Shown: positions 15,726-24,303 of the stretch, piece by piece
Layout: each line of letters starts with the position of its first letter
Numbering within the stretch: position 1 is the first letter of the stretch
Origin: Micromonospora humi
Lineage (GTDB): Bacteria > Actinomycetota > Actinomycetes > Mycobacteriales > Micromonosporaceae
DNA: 64,000 bases
Direction: 5' to 3'
Assembly: GCF_900090105.1 (NCBI RefSeq)
Contig: NZ_FMDM01000002.1
Location: 484,995-548,994, forward strand
Position numbers and translations under genes: made by a program
Notes under the pieces: generated by a model
Seen by the model: only the letters and a program-made list of their open reading frames with translations
What the model was told of the DNA's origin: nothing
The model's database searches: none

Positions 15726-15818
15726 ATGCCGGACCGTCGCGAACGAATACGTCGAATGCGTCCGGACGATCTCGACCGCCTGCTGCGCGACGACGAGGAC
15801 GAGGGCCCAGCAGGGTGA
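15726..15818 (+). CDS. Possible 30-residue leaderless mini-protein
   Basis: The ATG at 15726 opens a short frame, MPDRRERIRRMRPDDLDRLL followed by RDDEDEGPAG. It has a basic first half and an acidic second half, separated by an amphipathic LDRLL. A -10 box 7 nt upstream is its only expression signal. It converges on metH with a 5-bp gap. It could be an authentic small protein or chance; no family is recognised. Confidence 0.35.
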   Translation: MPDRRERIRRMRPDDLDRLLRDDEDEGPAG

Positions 15819-15823
15819 CGGCG

Positions 15824-18800
15824 TCACTTGGCGTTGAAGTAGTTCGCCTCCGGGTGGTGCACCACGATCGCGTCGGTGGCCTGCTCCGGCACGAGCTGGA
15901 ACTCCTCCGACAACTGCACCCCGATGCGCTCCGCGCCGAGCAACCCGACGATCTTCGCCCGGTCCTCCAGGTCGGGGCAGGCCGGATAGCCGAACGCGTA
16001 CCGGCAGCCCCGGTAGTCGGTGCGCAGCAGGCCGGCCAGGTCGGTCGGGTCGTCGGCGGCGACGGTACGGCCGTCCGGCAGCACCAGCTCGGACCGGATC
16101 CGCCGGTGCCAGTACTCCGCCAACGCCTCGGTGAGCTGCACGGACAGGCCGTGCACCTCCAGGTAGTCGCGGTACTCGTTGGCCGCGAACATCTTCGCCG
16201 TGTATTCGCTGACCGGCTGCCCCACGGTGACCAGTTGCAGCGCCACCACGTCGAGCTGGTCACCCTTGGGCCGGAAGAAGTCGGCGAGGCACAACCGGCG
16301 CTCCTGCCGCTGCCGGGGGAAGGAGAACCGGGCCCGCTCGCTGTGCCCGTTCTCGTCCAGCACCACCAGGTCGTTGCCCTCGGAGTACGCCGGGAAGTAG
16401 CCGTACACCACGGCCGCCTCCAGCACCTGCTCGGAGATGAGGCGGTCCAGCCAGTACCGCAGCCGGGGCCGGCCTTCGGTCTCCACCAGCTCCTCGTACG
16501 ACGGGCCCTTGCCGCCGCGGGCGCCGCGCAGCCCCCACTGACCCAGGAACGTGGCCCGCTCGTCGAGCAGCGCCGCGTAGTCGGCCAGCGGCACGCCCTT
16601 GACCACCCGGGTGCCGAAGAACGGCGGAGTGGGCACGCCCACCTCCACGGCCACGTCGGAGCGGACCGAGGCGTCGTCCAGCTCGGGCAGCGCCTCACGG
16701 ACCTGCGCCCGTTGCCGCTCCCGGCGTTCCCGGCGGGCGGCCAGCGCGGCCTCCCGGTCCGGATCGACCACCGGCGCGCCGCCGCGCTTGGCGGCCATCA
16801 CCCGGTCCATCAGGGACAGCCCCTCGAACGCGTCGCGGGCGTAGTGCACCTGACCGGGGTAGATGGAACGCAGGTCGTCCTCCACGTACGCCCGGGTCAG
16901 CGCCGCACCGCCGAGCAGCACCGGCCAGCGTTCGGCGACGCCCCGCGTGGCCATCTCGGCCAGGTTCTCCTTCATGATGACAGTGCTCTTGACCAGCAGC
17001 CCGGACATGCCGATGGCGTCGGCCCGGTGCTCCTCGGCCGCGTCGAGGATCGCGGTGATCGGCTGCTTGATGCCGATGTTGACCACGTCGTAGCCGTTGT
17101 TGGACAGGATGATGTCGACCAGGTTCTTGCCGATGTCGTGCACGTCGCCCTTGACCGTGGCGAGCACGATCCGGCCCTTGCCGTCGTCGTCGGCCCGCTC
17201 CATGTGCGGTTCCAGGTAGGCCACCGCCGTCTTCATCACCTCGGCGGACTGGAGCACGAACGGCAGCTGCATCTGCCCCGAGCCGAACAGCTCGCCGACC
17301 ACCTTCATGCCGTCGAGCAGCAGGTCGTTGATGATGGACAGCGGGGTGCGCCCCTCGGCCATCGCGGTGTCCAGGTCGGCCTCCAGGCCGTTGCGCTCCC
17401 CGTCGATGATGCGCCGCTTGAGCCGCTCCTCCAGCGGCAGCGCGGCCAACTCCTCGGCCCGGGTGGCGCGCGCCGACGCCGCGTCGACGCCCTCGAACAC
17501 CTCGATGAAGCGCTGCACCGGGTCGTAGCCCTCACGGCGGCGGTCGTAGACCAGGTCGAGCGCGATCTCGCGCTGCTCGTCCGGGATCTTCGACATCGGG
17601 AGGATCTTGCTGGCGTGCACGATCGCCGAGGTCAGGCCGGCCTGCACGCACTCGTGCAGGAACACCGAGTTGAGCACCTGCCGGGCCGCCGGGTTGAGCC
17701 CGAAGGACACGTTGGAGATGCCGAGTGTGAAGTTGACCCCCGGCCAGCGGGCGGTGATCTCGCGGATCGCCTCGATCGTCTCGATGCCGTCGCGGCGCGT
17801 CTCCTCCTGCCCGGTGGCGATCGGGAAGGTCAGCGCGTCGATGAGGATGTCCTCCCGGCGCAGCCCCCACCGGCCGGTCAGGTCCTCGATCAGCCGCCCG
17901 GCGATGCGGACCTTCCAGTCCGCCGTGCGCGCCTGACCCTCCTCGTCGATCAGCATCGCGACCACGGCGGCGCCGTGCTCGGCGATCACCGGCATCACCC
18001 GGCCGTAGCGGGAATCCGGGCCGTCGCCGTCCTCGAAGTTGACCGAGTTGACCACGCACCGGCCGCCGAGCATCTCCAGCCCGGCCTCGATCACCGCCGG
18101 CTCGGTCGAGTCGAGCATGACCGGCAGGGTGGAGGCGGTGGCGAACCGACCGGCCAGCTCGCGCATGTCGACCGCGCCGTCGCGGCCCACGTAGTCCACG
18201 CACAGGTCCAGCAGGTGTGAGCCGTCCCGGGTCTGACTACGCGCGGTCTCGACGCAGGCCTGCCAGTCGGCGGCCAGCATCGCCTCGCGGAACGCCTTCG
18301 AGCCGTTGGCGTTGGTCCGCTCCCCCACCATCAGGACGCTGGCGTCCTGCGCGAACGGCACGTGGTGGTAGATCGAGGAGACGCCGGCGTCCGGCTGGGG
18401 TTCCCGGGGCGCCGGACGCCGCCCGCCGAGCCGCTCCACCAGCACCCGGATGTGCTCCGGCGTGGTGCCGCAGCAGCCGCCGATCAGCCCGACGCCGTAG
18501 TCGTCGACGAACTGCTCCAGCGCGTCGGCCATCTCCTCCGGACCGAGCGGGAAGTAGGCCCCGTCGGCGGTCAGCACCGGCAGGCCCGCGTTCGGCATCA
18601 CCGACACCGGGAGGCGTGAGTGCCGGGACAGGTAGCGCAGGTGCTCGCCCATCTCGGCCGGGCCGGTGGAGCAGTTGAGCCCGATCAGGTCGACCCCGAG
18701 CGGCTCGATCGCGGTCAGCGCCGCGCCGATCTCGCTGCCCAGCAGCATGGTGCCGGTGGTCTCCATGGCCACCTGGCAGATGATCGGGACGTCCCGGCCG

Positions 18801-19339
18801 GCGGCCTCGCGGGCCCGCTTCGCGCCGACCACCGCGGCCTTGACCTGGAGCAGGTCCTGACAGGTCTCGATGATCAACGCGTCCGCGCCGCCGGCGATCA
18901 TGCCGGCGGCGTTCTCCTGGTACGCGTCGCGCAGCGAGGCGTAGCTCGCGTGGCCCAGGGTGGGCAGCTTCGTGCCCGGCCCCATCGAGCCGAGCACGAA
19001 GCGCGGGCGCTCCGGCGTCGCGTGGGCGTCGGTGGCCTCCCGGGCGATCCGTGCGGCCGCCTCGGACAGCTCCCGGATGCGCTCGGCGATGCCGTATTCC
19101 GCGAGGTTGGGCAGGTTCGCGCCGAACGTGTTGGTCTCCACGCAGTCGGCGCCGGCGGCCAGGTAGGCGTCGTGCACGCCACGGACCACGTCCGGCCGGG
19201 TGACGTTGAGGATCTCGTTGCAGCCCTCGAGACCGTCGAAGTCGTCCAGGGTGAGGTCGGCCGCGTGGAGCATCGTTCCCATCGCCCCGTCGGCGATGAG
19301 GATCCGGTCCGCCAGGAGGTCGCGCAACGAAGTAGCCAC
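15824..19339 (-). CDS. metH: Cobalamin-dependent methionine synthase
   Basis: This 1171-residue modular enzyme transfers a methyl group from 5-methyltetrahydrofolate to homocysteine via methylcobalamin. In order it has the homocysteine/zinc barrel (residues 1 to about 310, zinc Cys pair in GGCCGTTPEH near 288 plus an upstream Cys in LNCSTGP), the pterin barrel beginning VGERTNANGS, the B12 helical cap and Rossmann domain with DVHDIGKN near 733 (His is the lower cobalt ligand), and the reactivation domain with RYAFGYPACPDLEDR. All key residues are present. The GTG start at 19337-19339 follows a -10 box by 6 nt. No cobalamin riboswitch is visible upstream. Confidence 0.97.
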   Translation of the reverse strand: MATSLRDLLADRILIADGAMGTMLHAADLTLDDFDGLEGCNEILNVTRPDVVRGVHDAYLAAGADCVETNTFGANLPNLAEYGIAERIRELSEAAARIAREATDAHATPERPRFVLGSMGPGTKLPTLGHASYASLRDAYQENAAGMIAGGADALIIETCQDLLQVKAAVVGAKRAREAAGRDVPIICQVAMETTGTMLLGSEIGAALTAIEPLGVDLIGLNCSTGPAEMGEHLRYLSRHSRLPVSVMPNAGLPVLTADGAYFPLGPEEMADALEQFVDDYGVGLIGGCCGTTPEHIRVLVERLGGRRPAPREPQPDAGVSSIYHHVPFAQDASVLMVGERTNANGSKAFREAMLAADWQACVETARSQTRDGSHLLDLCVDYVGRDGAVDMRELAGRFATASTLPVMLDSTEPAVIEAGLEMLGGRCVVNSVNFEDGDGPDSRYGRVMPVIAEHGAAVVAMLIDEEGQARTADWKVRIAGRLIEDLTGRWGLRREDILIDALTFPIATGQEETRRDGIETIEAIREITARWPGVNFTLGISNVSFGLNPAARQVLNSVFLHECVQAGLTSAIVHASKILPMSKIPDEQREIALDLVYDRRREGYDPVQRFIEVFEGVDAASARATRAEELAALPLEERLKRRIIDGERNGLEADLDTAMAEGRTPLSIINDLLLDGMKVVGELFGSGQMQLPFVLQSAEVMKTAVAYLEPHMERADDDGKGRIVLATVKGDVHDIGKNLVDIILSNNGYDVVNIGIKQPITAILDAAEEHRADAIGMSGLLVKSTVIMKENLAEMATRGVAERWPVLLGGAALTRAYVEDDLRSIYPGQVHYARDAFEGLSLMDRVMAAKRGGAPVVDPDREAALAARRERRERQRAQVREALPELDDASVRSDVAVEVGVPTPPFFGTRVVKGVPLADYAALLDERATFLGQWGLRGARGGKGPSYEELVETEGRPRLRYWLDRLISEQVLEAAVVYGYFPAYSEGNDLVVLDENGHSERARFSFPRQRQERRLCLADFFRPKGDQLDVVALQLVTVGQPVSEYTAKMFAANEYRDYLEVHGLSVQLTEALAEYWHRRIRSELVLPDGRTVAADDPTDLAGLLRTDYRGCRYAFGYPACPDLEDRAKIVGLLGAERIGVQLSEEFQLVPEQATDAIVVHHPEANYFNAK

Positions 19340-19345
19340 ACGGCC

Positions 19346-19351
19346 AGGTTA
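19346..19351 (-). promoter_or_regulatory. -10 box TAACCT for leaderless metH
   Basis: Read on the minus strand, TAACCT lies 6 nt before the metH GTG, leaving no room for an untranslated leader. Confidence 0.5.
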
Positions 19352-19579
19352 GTGCGCCCCGGTACGGAGCGGTCACCCCAATCGGGCCTTCCCACATAGT
19401 GTCGGCCGGATCACCGCGTACCTTTCATCCGGTTCGACCGGGTGGTCGGGCCGGGCGACCGGCGCGGCCGACGGGCCGGCTCCAGCGGCGGCACGTAGGC
19501 TGGCGGACGTGAAGGACATCAGGGACGCGACCGTGCGACGGGGCGGCACCGCTCCCGACGAGCAGGGTGAGGTGACGGC

Positions 19580-20449
19580 GTGACCGAGTTCGACGGGCTG
19601 CCGGTCCTGCGCTCACCGGTCGCCATCGCGGCCTTCGAGGGCTGGAACGACGCCGCGGACGCCTCCACCGCCGCCGTGGAGCATCTGGAGCAGGTCTGGC
19701 AGTCCCGGCAGGTGACCGAGCTGGACCCGGAGGACTTCTATGACTTCCAGGTGAGCCGGCCGACCATCACCATGGCCGACGGGGAGACCCGGCGGGTCGA
19801 GTGGCCCACCACCCGCTTCATGGTGGCCAGCCCGGAGGGCACCGAACGCGACGTGGTGCTGATCCGCGGCATCGAACCGAGCATGCGCTGGCGCACCTTC
19901 TGCGAGCAGGTGCTGGAGATCTGCCACAGCCTGGAGGTCGAGCGGGTGGTGCTGCTCGGCGCGTTGCTGGCCGACGTCCCCTACACCCGGCCGCTGCCGA
20001 TCAGCGGCAGCGCCTCGGACGCCGACGCGGCCAAGCGCTACCAGCTCACCCCCACCCGCTACGACGGCCCGACCGGCATCGTCGGGGTGCTGCACGACGC
20101 GTGCACCCGGGCCGAGGTGGACGCGGTGTCGTTCTGGGTGCACGTGCCGCACTACGCCAACAACCCGCCGTGCCCGAAGGCCACCCTCGCCCTGCTGCAC
20201 CGGGTCGAGGAGGTGCTCGACCTGCCGGTGCCGATGGCCGACCTGGCCGAGGAGGCCGCCGAGTGGGAGCAGCGGGTACGCAGCGCCGCCGAGCAGGACG
20301 CCGAACTCGGTGAGTACGTGCGTGAGCTGGAGGAACGCGTCGGCGACGCGGGCATCACCCCGTTGACCGGGGACGAGATCGCCCAGGAGTTCGAGAAGTA
20401 CCTGCGCCGTCGGGGCGGTTCCGCCGGCCCGACCGCCGGTTCCTGGTAG
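19580..20449 (+). CDS. PAC2-family protein
   Basis: This 289-residue protein belongs to the PAC2 (proteasome-assembly-chaperone-like) family found in all proteasome-bearing actinobacteria. The fold begins VAIAAFEGWNDAADAST and continues with DVVLIRGIEPSMRWRTF, ERVVLLGALLADVPYTRP and SFWVHVPHYANNPPCPKATLAL, all conserved. A charged helical tail with EEAAEWEQRV and DEIAQEFEKYLRRR follows. Relatives in mycobacteria lie next to metH, as here; the biochemical role is not established. The GTG start at 19580 overlaps no gene. A strong hairpin follows the stop. Confidence 0.9.
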   Translation: MTEFDGLPVLRSPVAIAAFEGWNDAADASTAAVEHLEQVWQSRQVTELDPEDFYDFQVSRPTITMADGETRRVEWPTTRFMVASPEGTERDVVLIRGIEPSMRWRTFCEQVLEICHSLEVERVVLLGALLADVPYTRPLPISGSASDADAAKRYQLTPTRYDGPTGIVGVLHDACTRAEVDAVSFWVHVPHYANNPPCPKATLALLHRVEEVLDLPVPMADLAEEAAEWEQRVRSAAEQDAELGEYVRELEERVGDAGITPLTGDEIAQEFEKYLRRRGGSAGPTAGSW

Positions 20450-20461
20450 CTCTTCTCCGTC

Positions 20462-20493
20462 GAAGCCGGGCTCCGTGGTCGGGGCCCGGCTTC
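20462..20493 (+). terminator. Intrinsic terminator after PAC2 gene
   Basis: GAAGCCGGGC pairs with GCCCGGCTTC around a 12-nt loop, followed by TTCTTCGTG. It starts 13 bp beyond the stop codon. Confidence 0.7.
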
Positions 20494-20533
20494 TTCGTGT
20501 CCGGGGTGGCGCGGTCACGCCCGCTAAGGCATC

Positions 20534-20545
20534 CTAGGAACCTAG
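20534..20545. promoter_or_regulatory. Candidate GntR operator CTAGGAACCTAG
   Basis: Arms CTAGG and CCTAG flank AA, 19 bp upstream of the GntR regulator start and overlapping its probable promoter. It is a likely autoregulatory site. Confidence 0.5.
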
Positions 20546-20564
20546 CTGTCATGAGGAGGCGGGC

Positions 20565-21356
20565 ATGCAGATCAATCCGGGCGCGGCCGAGTTCCCGCAC
20601 CGGCAGATCGCCACGCAGCTCAAGACCCAGGTGCGCCGCGGCGACTGGGGCCCGGGCGAACGGCTGCCGTCCATCCCGGCCATCGCCGAGATGTTCGGCG
20701 TCGCCAAGCAGACCGTGCAACGCGCCGTCGACCAGCTGCGGGTCGAGGGCATCCTGATCACCAAACCCGGCTCCGGTACGTACGTCCGGGGCACCCGTCG
20801 CCGGCTGAACCGCCTCTCCCGGGGCCGGTACGGCGGCTTCCGCGGCTACCACACCGACCTCGCCGCCCGGTACCGCCAGCAGCTCGTCTCGGTCGGCCGT
20901 GCCGCCGCACCGCCCGAGGTCGCCGACGCGTTCGGCGTCACCGACGGCACCGAGTTGCTCTGCCGGCGGCACCTGGTCCGCACCGACGACTCCCCGGTCG
21001 AGGTCGGCGCCTCCTGGTTCCTGCCCGCCGACACCGCCGGGACCTCCCTCGAACGGGCCGAGGCGTTCGGCCAGCCGCTCTACCAGGAGGCCGAGGAGGC
21101 GATCGGCCGGCGGTACGCCACCGCGACGGACACCATCAGCGCCCGCCAGCCCAGCCGGGAGGAGGCGGAGATCCTGCAGATCCGGCCGGACACCCCGGTG
21201 CTGCACCTGCTGCACGTGGCGTACGACGAGCGGCACAAGCCGATCGAGGTCGCCCAGGCCACCTGGCCGGGCCCGATGACCACCCTGACCGAGGAGTACA
21301 AGATCCCCGCGCCGGCTCCCGAGCAGGACCCGGACCCCGGCCTCGTCCTCGGCTGA
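20565..21356 (+). CDS. GntR-family regulator with UTRA ligand domain
   Basis: This 263-residue protein has an N-terminal winged helix (residues 8-75: LKTQVRRGDWGPGERLPSIP, then AEMFGVAKQTVQRAVDQLRVEGIL and KPGSGTYVRG), followed by a UTRA domain from about 95 to 250 (ELLCRRHLVRTDDSPVEVGASWF, EEAIGRRYATATDTISARQPS, VLHLLHVAYDERHKPIEVAQATW). UTRA regulators (HutC branch) sense sugars, histidine derivatives or other small metabolites; the effector is unknown. ATG 20565 is preceded by GAGGAGGCGGGC. No divergent or downstream operon on the same strand suggests a target, so autoregulation plus distant targets is likely. Confidence 0.9.
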   Translation: MQINPGAAEFPHRQIATQLKTQVRRGDWGPGERLPSIPAIAEMFGVAKQTVQRAVDQLRVEGILITKPGSGTYVRGTRRRLNRLSRGRYGGFRGYHTDLAARYRQQLVSVGRAAAPPEVADAFGVTDGTELLCRRHLVRTDDSPVEVGASWFLPADTAGTSLERAEAFGQPLYQEAEEAIGRRYATATDTISARQPSREEAEILQIRPDTPVLHLLHVAYDERHKPIEVAQATWPGPMTTLTEEYKIPAPAPEQDPDPGLVLG

Positions 21357-21423
21357 GCGCCTCTCCGGCACCACGCGAGCCGGCCCGGCGCACCTGGACC
21401 GGCCGGCCCGGCCTGGCCGGGTT

Positions 21424-21502
21424 AGGCGGGGGCCCCGCTTGACCGGCAGGTGTTAAGCGGGGCCCCCGCCTCTACCAAATGCGTTAAGCGGGGCCCCCGC
21501 CT
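21424..21502. repeat. Cluster of three GGGGCCCCCGCC palindromic units
   Basis: Two direct copies of GTTAAGCGGGGCCCCCGCCT (21452-21471 and 21483-21502) and one inverted copy AGGCGGGGGCCCCGCTT (21424-21440) fill the gap between the GntR gene and the convergent mshC. The last copy shares its final T with the mshC stop codon. The first and second copies can form a long stem, so termination for both genes is plausible. Confidence 0.85.
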
Positions 21503-22740
21503 TACAGCCGGATGCCCAGCAGCGCGTCCACGGTGTCGGCGAACAGCGCCGGGGCGGCCGCGTCGGCGCCGGCGCCGGCCGACGCGCGGTCGGCCCAGGC
21601 GTCGGCCACCGCCAGCGCGCCCGGCGTGTCGAGGTCGTCGGCGAGGCGGTCGCGCACCCCGGCCAGCAGTGCCTCGCCGGACGGGCCGGCGGGCGCGGCG
21701 GCGGCCCGCCGCCAGCGGTCCAGCCGCTGGAGCGCCTCGGCGAGCAGTTCGTCGGTCCAGGCCCGGTCGCTGCGGTAGTGGCCGGCGAGCAGCGCCAGCC
21801 GCACCGCCATCGGGTCGACCCGGTCGGCGCGCAGCCGGGAGACGAAGACCAGGTTCCCCTTGGACTTCGACATCTTCTCGCCGTCCAGGCCGATCATGCC
21901 GGCGTGCACGTAGTGGTCGGCGAACGGCGTCGCGCCGGTCAGCCGCTCGGCGTGCGCCGCCGAGCACTCGTGGTGCGGGAAGATCAGGTCGTTGCCGCCG
22001 CCCTGCACGGAGATCCGGTCGCCGAGCAGGTTCAGCGCGATGACCGTGCACTCGATGTGCCAGCCGGGTCGGCCGGGGCCCAGCTCACCGCCGGGCCAGG
22101 ACGGCTCGCCCTCGCGGGCGCCGCGCCACAGCAGTGGGTCGAGCGGGTCCCGCTTGCCGGCGCGGTCGGGGTCGCCGCCGCGCTCCGGGAAGATCTCCAG
22201 CATCTCGGTGCGGGACAGGTTGGACTCGTAGCCGAACGCGGGGGCGGCGGAGACGTCGAAGTAGACGTCGCCGGTGCCGTCGTCGAGCCGGTACGCCGCG
22301 CCGTCCTTGAGCAGCACGAGCACCTTGTCGGCGATGTCCGGGATCGACTCGACCGCGCCGACGTAGTGCGCCGGCGGGATCATCCGCAGCGCCTCCATGT
22401 CCTCGCGGAACAGCGCGGTCTCCCGCATGGCCAGGACCTTCCAGTCCTCGCCGTCGCGCTCGGCGCGCTCCAGCAACGGGTCGTCGATGTCGGTGACGTT
22501 CTGCACGTAGCGCACGGTCAGGCCGGCGTCGCGCCACATCCGCTGCACCAGGTCGAAGGTGATCATGGTGGCGGCGTGCCCGAGGTGGGTGGCGTCGTAC
22601 GGGGTGATGCCGCAGACGTACATCGAGGCGACACCGTCGGGCCGGGACGGGTGCGGGCCCTGCCGCGCCGAGTCGTACAACCTCAGTGGCGCGCCCTCAC
22701 CCGGCAGCCGTGGCACCTCGTGTCCCGCCCAAGACTCCAT
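21502..22740 (-). CDS. mshC: Cysteine:glucosaminyl-inositol ligase (mycothiol synthesis)
   Basis: This 412-residue class I aminoacyl-tRNA-synthetase-like enzyme condenses cysteine with 1-D-myo-inosityl-2-amino-2-deoxy-glucopyranoside in the mycothiol pathway. The HIGH equivalent THLGHA follows [10 protein letters not shown] (Cys is a zinc ligand), the family hallmark [13 protein letters not shown] is present, zinc residues lie in WHIECTVIA and [11 protein letters not shown], and the KMSKS loop is present intact. The length and absence of the tRNA anticodon domain distinguish it from CysRS. ATG 22740 has a -10 box 7 nt upstream. It heads a run of minus-strand genes conserved beside mshC in actinobacteria. 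Confidence 0.96.
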   Translation of the reverse strand: MESWAGHEVPRLPGEGAPLRLYDSARQGPHPSRPDGVASMYVCGITPYDATHLGHAATMITFDLVQRMWRDAGLTVRYVQNVTDIDDPLLERAERDGEDWKVLAMRETALFREDMEALRMIPPAHYVGAVESIPDIADKVLVLLKDGAAYRLDDGTGDVYFDVSAAPAFGYESNLSRTEMLEIFPERGGDPDRAGKRDPLDPLLWRGAREGEPSWPGGELGPGRPGWHIECTVIALNLLGDRISVQGGGNDLIFPHHECSAAHAERLTGATPFADHYVHAGMIGLDGEKMSKSKGNLVFVSRLRADRVDPMAVRLALLAGHYRSDRAWTDELLAEALQRLDRWRRAAAAPAGPSGEALLAGVRDRLADDLDTPGALAVADAWADRASAGAGADAAAPALFADTVDALLGIRL

Positions 22741-22747
22741 GACCGCC

Positions 22748-22753
22748 AGCCTA
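22748..22753 (-). promoter_or_regulatory. -10 box TAGGCT for leaderless mshC
   Basis: On the minus strand TAGGCT is followed by GGCGGTC and then the mshC ATG, a 7-nt gap without ribosome site. Confidence 0.5.
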
Positions 22754-22807
22754 ACGATCCGTCAGGCACGCGGGTGCCGCCCCACGGGTGATCAACGCGA
22801 CAGCGGC

Positions 22808-23626
22808 TCACATGGGTGGCCAGGGCATGGCCGGCCACTCCTCCGGGGGCTGCGGGAACCGGCCGGTGTCGCGCAGCCGGGCCACCCGGGCCGCCACCGC
22901 CCTGACCTCACCGAGGGTGAGGTGCTCGGCCAACTCCTCGCCGAGCGCGCCGTCGAGCCGGGCGGCCAGCGCGTCGAGCATCTCCACCGCGTCCGGCGGG
23001 AGCAGGCGGCCGGCCCAGCCCCAGAGCACCGTGCGCAGTTTCTCCTCCACGTGGAAGCTGACGCCGTGGTCCACGCCGTAGATGCGGTCGTCCGCGCCGA
23101 CCAGCACGTGGCCGCCCTTGCGGTCGGCGTTGTTGATCACGGCGTCGAGGACGGCCAACCGGGCCAGCCGGGGGTCGTCGGCGTGCGCCAGCGCGTACGC
23201 CGCGCCGTCGTCGTCGCGCGCGGCGGCGATCGGGAACCAGCGCGGCGGCACCGACTCGGCGGGTACGAAGCCGACCAGCGGCTCGGCGTCGGCCGGCTCG
23301 TCGATCCAGAGCTGGCAGGAGCCGGGGCCGAACGGGCCGTCGCGCAGCACGGTCGGCGGCACCAGGTCCCACCCGGTGGCCCGGGAGACCAGGTAGGCGG
23401 CCACCTCCCGGCCGGCGAGCGTGCCGTCCGGGAAGTCCCAGAGCGGACGCTCGCCCCGCACCGGCTTGTAGACGCAGTGCGCGCGTGCGTCGCCGAGGAC
23501 GATCTCGGCACGCAGCGTGGCGTTGGAGGCGTCGACCAGCCGCCCCTCCAGGGTCAGCTCACCGTCGGTGAGCAACCGCAGCGCCTCGGCGCCGCCCTGT
23601 CGGGGCTGCAGTTCCGACGAGGTCAC
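22808..23626 (-). CDS. SCO1664-family protein (PI3/4-kinase-like fold)
   Basis: This 272-residue protein has a kinase-like ATP-binding architecture: an N-terminal lobe with HCVYKPVRGERPLWDFP (Lys would contact phosphate), AAYLVSRATGWDLVPPTV, then the catalytic-loop-like VLDAVINNADRKGGHVL and YGVDHGVSFH, where Asp would bind metal. These match the actinobacterial SCO1664/TIGR03843 family, related to phosphatidylinositol 3/4-kinases and HipA-like folds; no substrate is known. It overlaps the upstream DUF3090 gene by four bases, so both are co-translated, upstream of mshC. Confidence 0.9.
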   Translation of the reverse strand: MTSSELQPRQGGAEALRLLTDGELTLEGRLVDASNATLRAEIVLGDARAHCVYKPVRGERPLWDFPDGTLAGREVAAYLVSRATGWDLVPPTVLRDGPFGPGSCQLWIDEPADAEPLVGFVPAESVPPRWFPIAAARDDDGAAYALAHADDPRLARLAVLDAVINNADRKGGHVLVGADDRIYGVDHGVSFHVEEKLRTVLWGWAGRLLPPDAVEMLDALAARLDGALGEELAEHLTLGEVRAVAARVARLRDTGRFPQPPEEWPAMPWPPM

Positions 23627-24213
23627 CGGTGATAGCCGTTGTGCCGGGGGCAGAGGTGGCCGGCCGGGTCGAGCGGCTGGCCGCAGAGCGGGCAGGGCGG
23701 CCGGCCGGCGTTGACCACCCGCTTGGCGCGCTCGATGAACTCGCGGGTCGCCTCGGGGGTCAGCCGCACCCGGAGCCGGTCGAGGTCGTCGTCCGGCTCG
23801 TCCGGCTCCTCGTCGATCTCGACCTCGTCGTCGTCCGCGTCGCCCAGCTCGACCTCGACCTCCGCCTCGCCCACGGCGATCGCCTCGATCACCACGGTGG
23901 CGGTGTCCACGTCGAAGGCCAGACCCAGCGTGCCGACCCGGAACTCCTCGTCGACCGGGGTGTCGAGCGGCTCGTTGTCGCCCACCGCGATCGGCGCCGA
24001 CTCCGGCAGCTTCACCCCGAACCGGCGTTGCGCCTCGGTGAGCAACTCCTCCAGCTTCTCGGCGAGCAGCGACACCTGGACCTTCTCCAGGGCGACGCTG
24101 ACCAGCCGGCCGCCGCCGCGCGCCTGGAGGAAGAACGTGCGCTCCCCCGGCGGGCCGACCGTTCCGGCGACGAACCGCTCCGGCGGCTCGAACGCGTGCA
24201 CCTGGTGCGTCAT
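23623..24213 (-). CDS. DUF3090-family protein with C-terminal zinc ribbon
   Basis: This 196-residue protein opens with HQVHAFEPPERFVAGTVGPPGERTFFLQA, the hallmark of DUF3090. A helical region with an extremely acidic stretch (DADDDEVEIDEEPDEPDDD, about 130-150) follows, then a tail with CPLCGQ and HLCPRH that can bind zinc. It is invariably adjacent to the SCO1664-type gene in actinobacteria, suggesting a shared complex; function unknown. ATG 24213 is preceded by a -10 box at 7 nt; a longer frame to 24282 lacks support. Confidence 0.9.
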   Translation of the reverse strand: MTHQVHAFEPPERFVAGTVGPPGERTFFLQARGGGRLVSVALEKVQVSLLAEKLEELLTEAQRRFGVKLPESAPIAVGDNEPLDTPVDEEFRVGTLGLAFDVDTATVVIEAIAVGEAEVEVELGDADDDEVEIDEEPDEPDDDLDRLRVRLTPEATREFIERAKRVVNAGRPPCPLCGQPLDPAGHLCPRHNGYHR

Positions 24214-24220
24214 ACCCACG

Positions 24221-24226
24221 ACCCTA
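24221..24226 (-). promoter_or_regulatory. -10 box TAGGGT for leaderless DUF3090 gene
   Basis: Minus-strand TAGGGT, then CGTGGGT, then ATG 24213: a 7-nt gap. It would drive the DUF3090/SCO1664 pair. Confidence 0.5.
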
Positions 24227-24303
24227 TCCGGCGCGTGGAAGCACCGCGCAGCCCACCGACGCCGAATCCGCCCAGAGCGCAACGCGGCGCGCCGACCGCC
24301 GGC

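Noticed and set aside
15815..18220. An 801-codon frame antisense to metH
   Set aside because: Same cause: no recognisable domain, His/Arg/Val-rich repeats, while the opposite strand encodes an intact methionine synthase.
19340..19579. Cobalamin riboswitch upstream of metH
   Set aside because: The conserved B12-box-like elements are not visible, and a -10 box 6 nt before the start leaves no leader to hold one.
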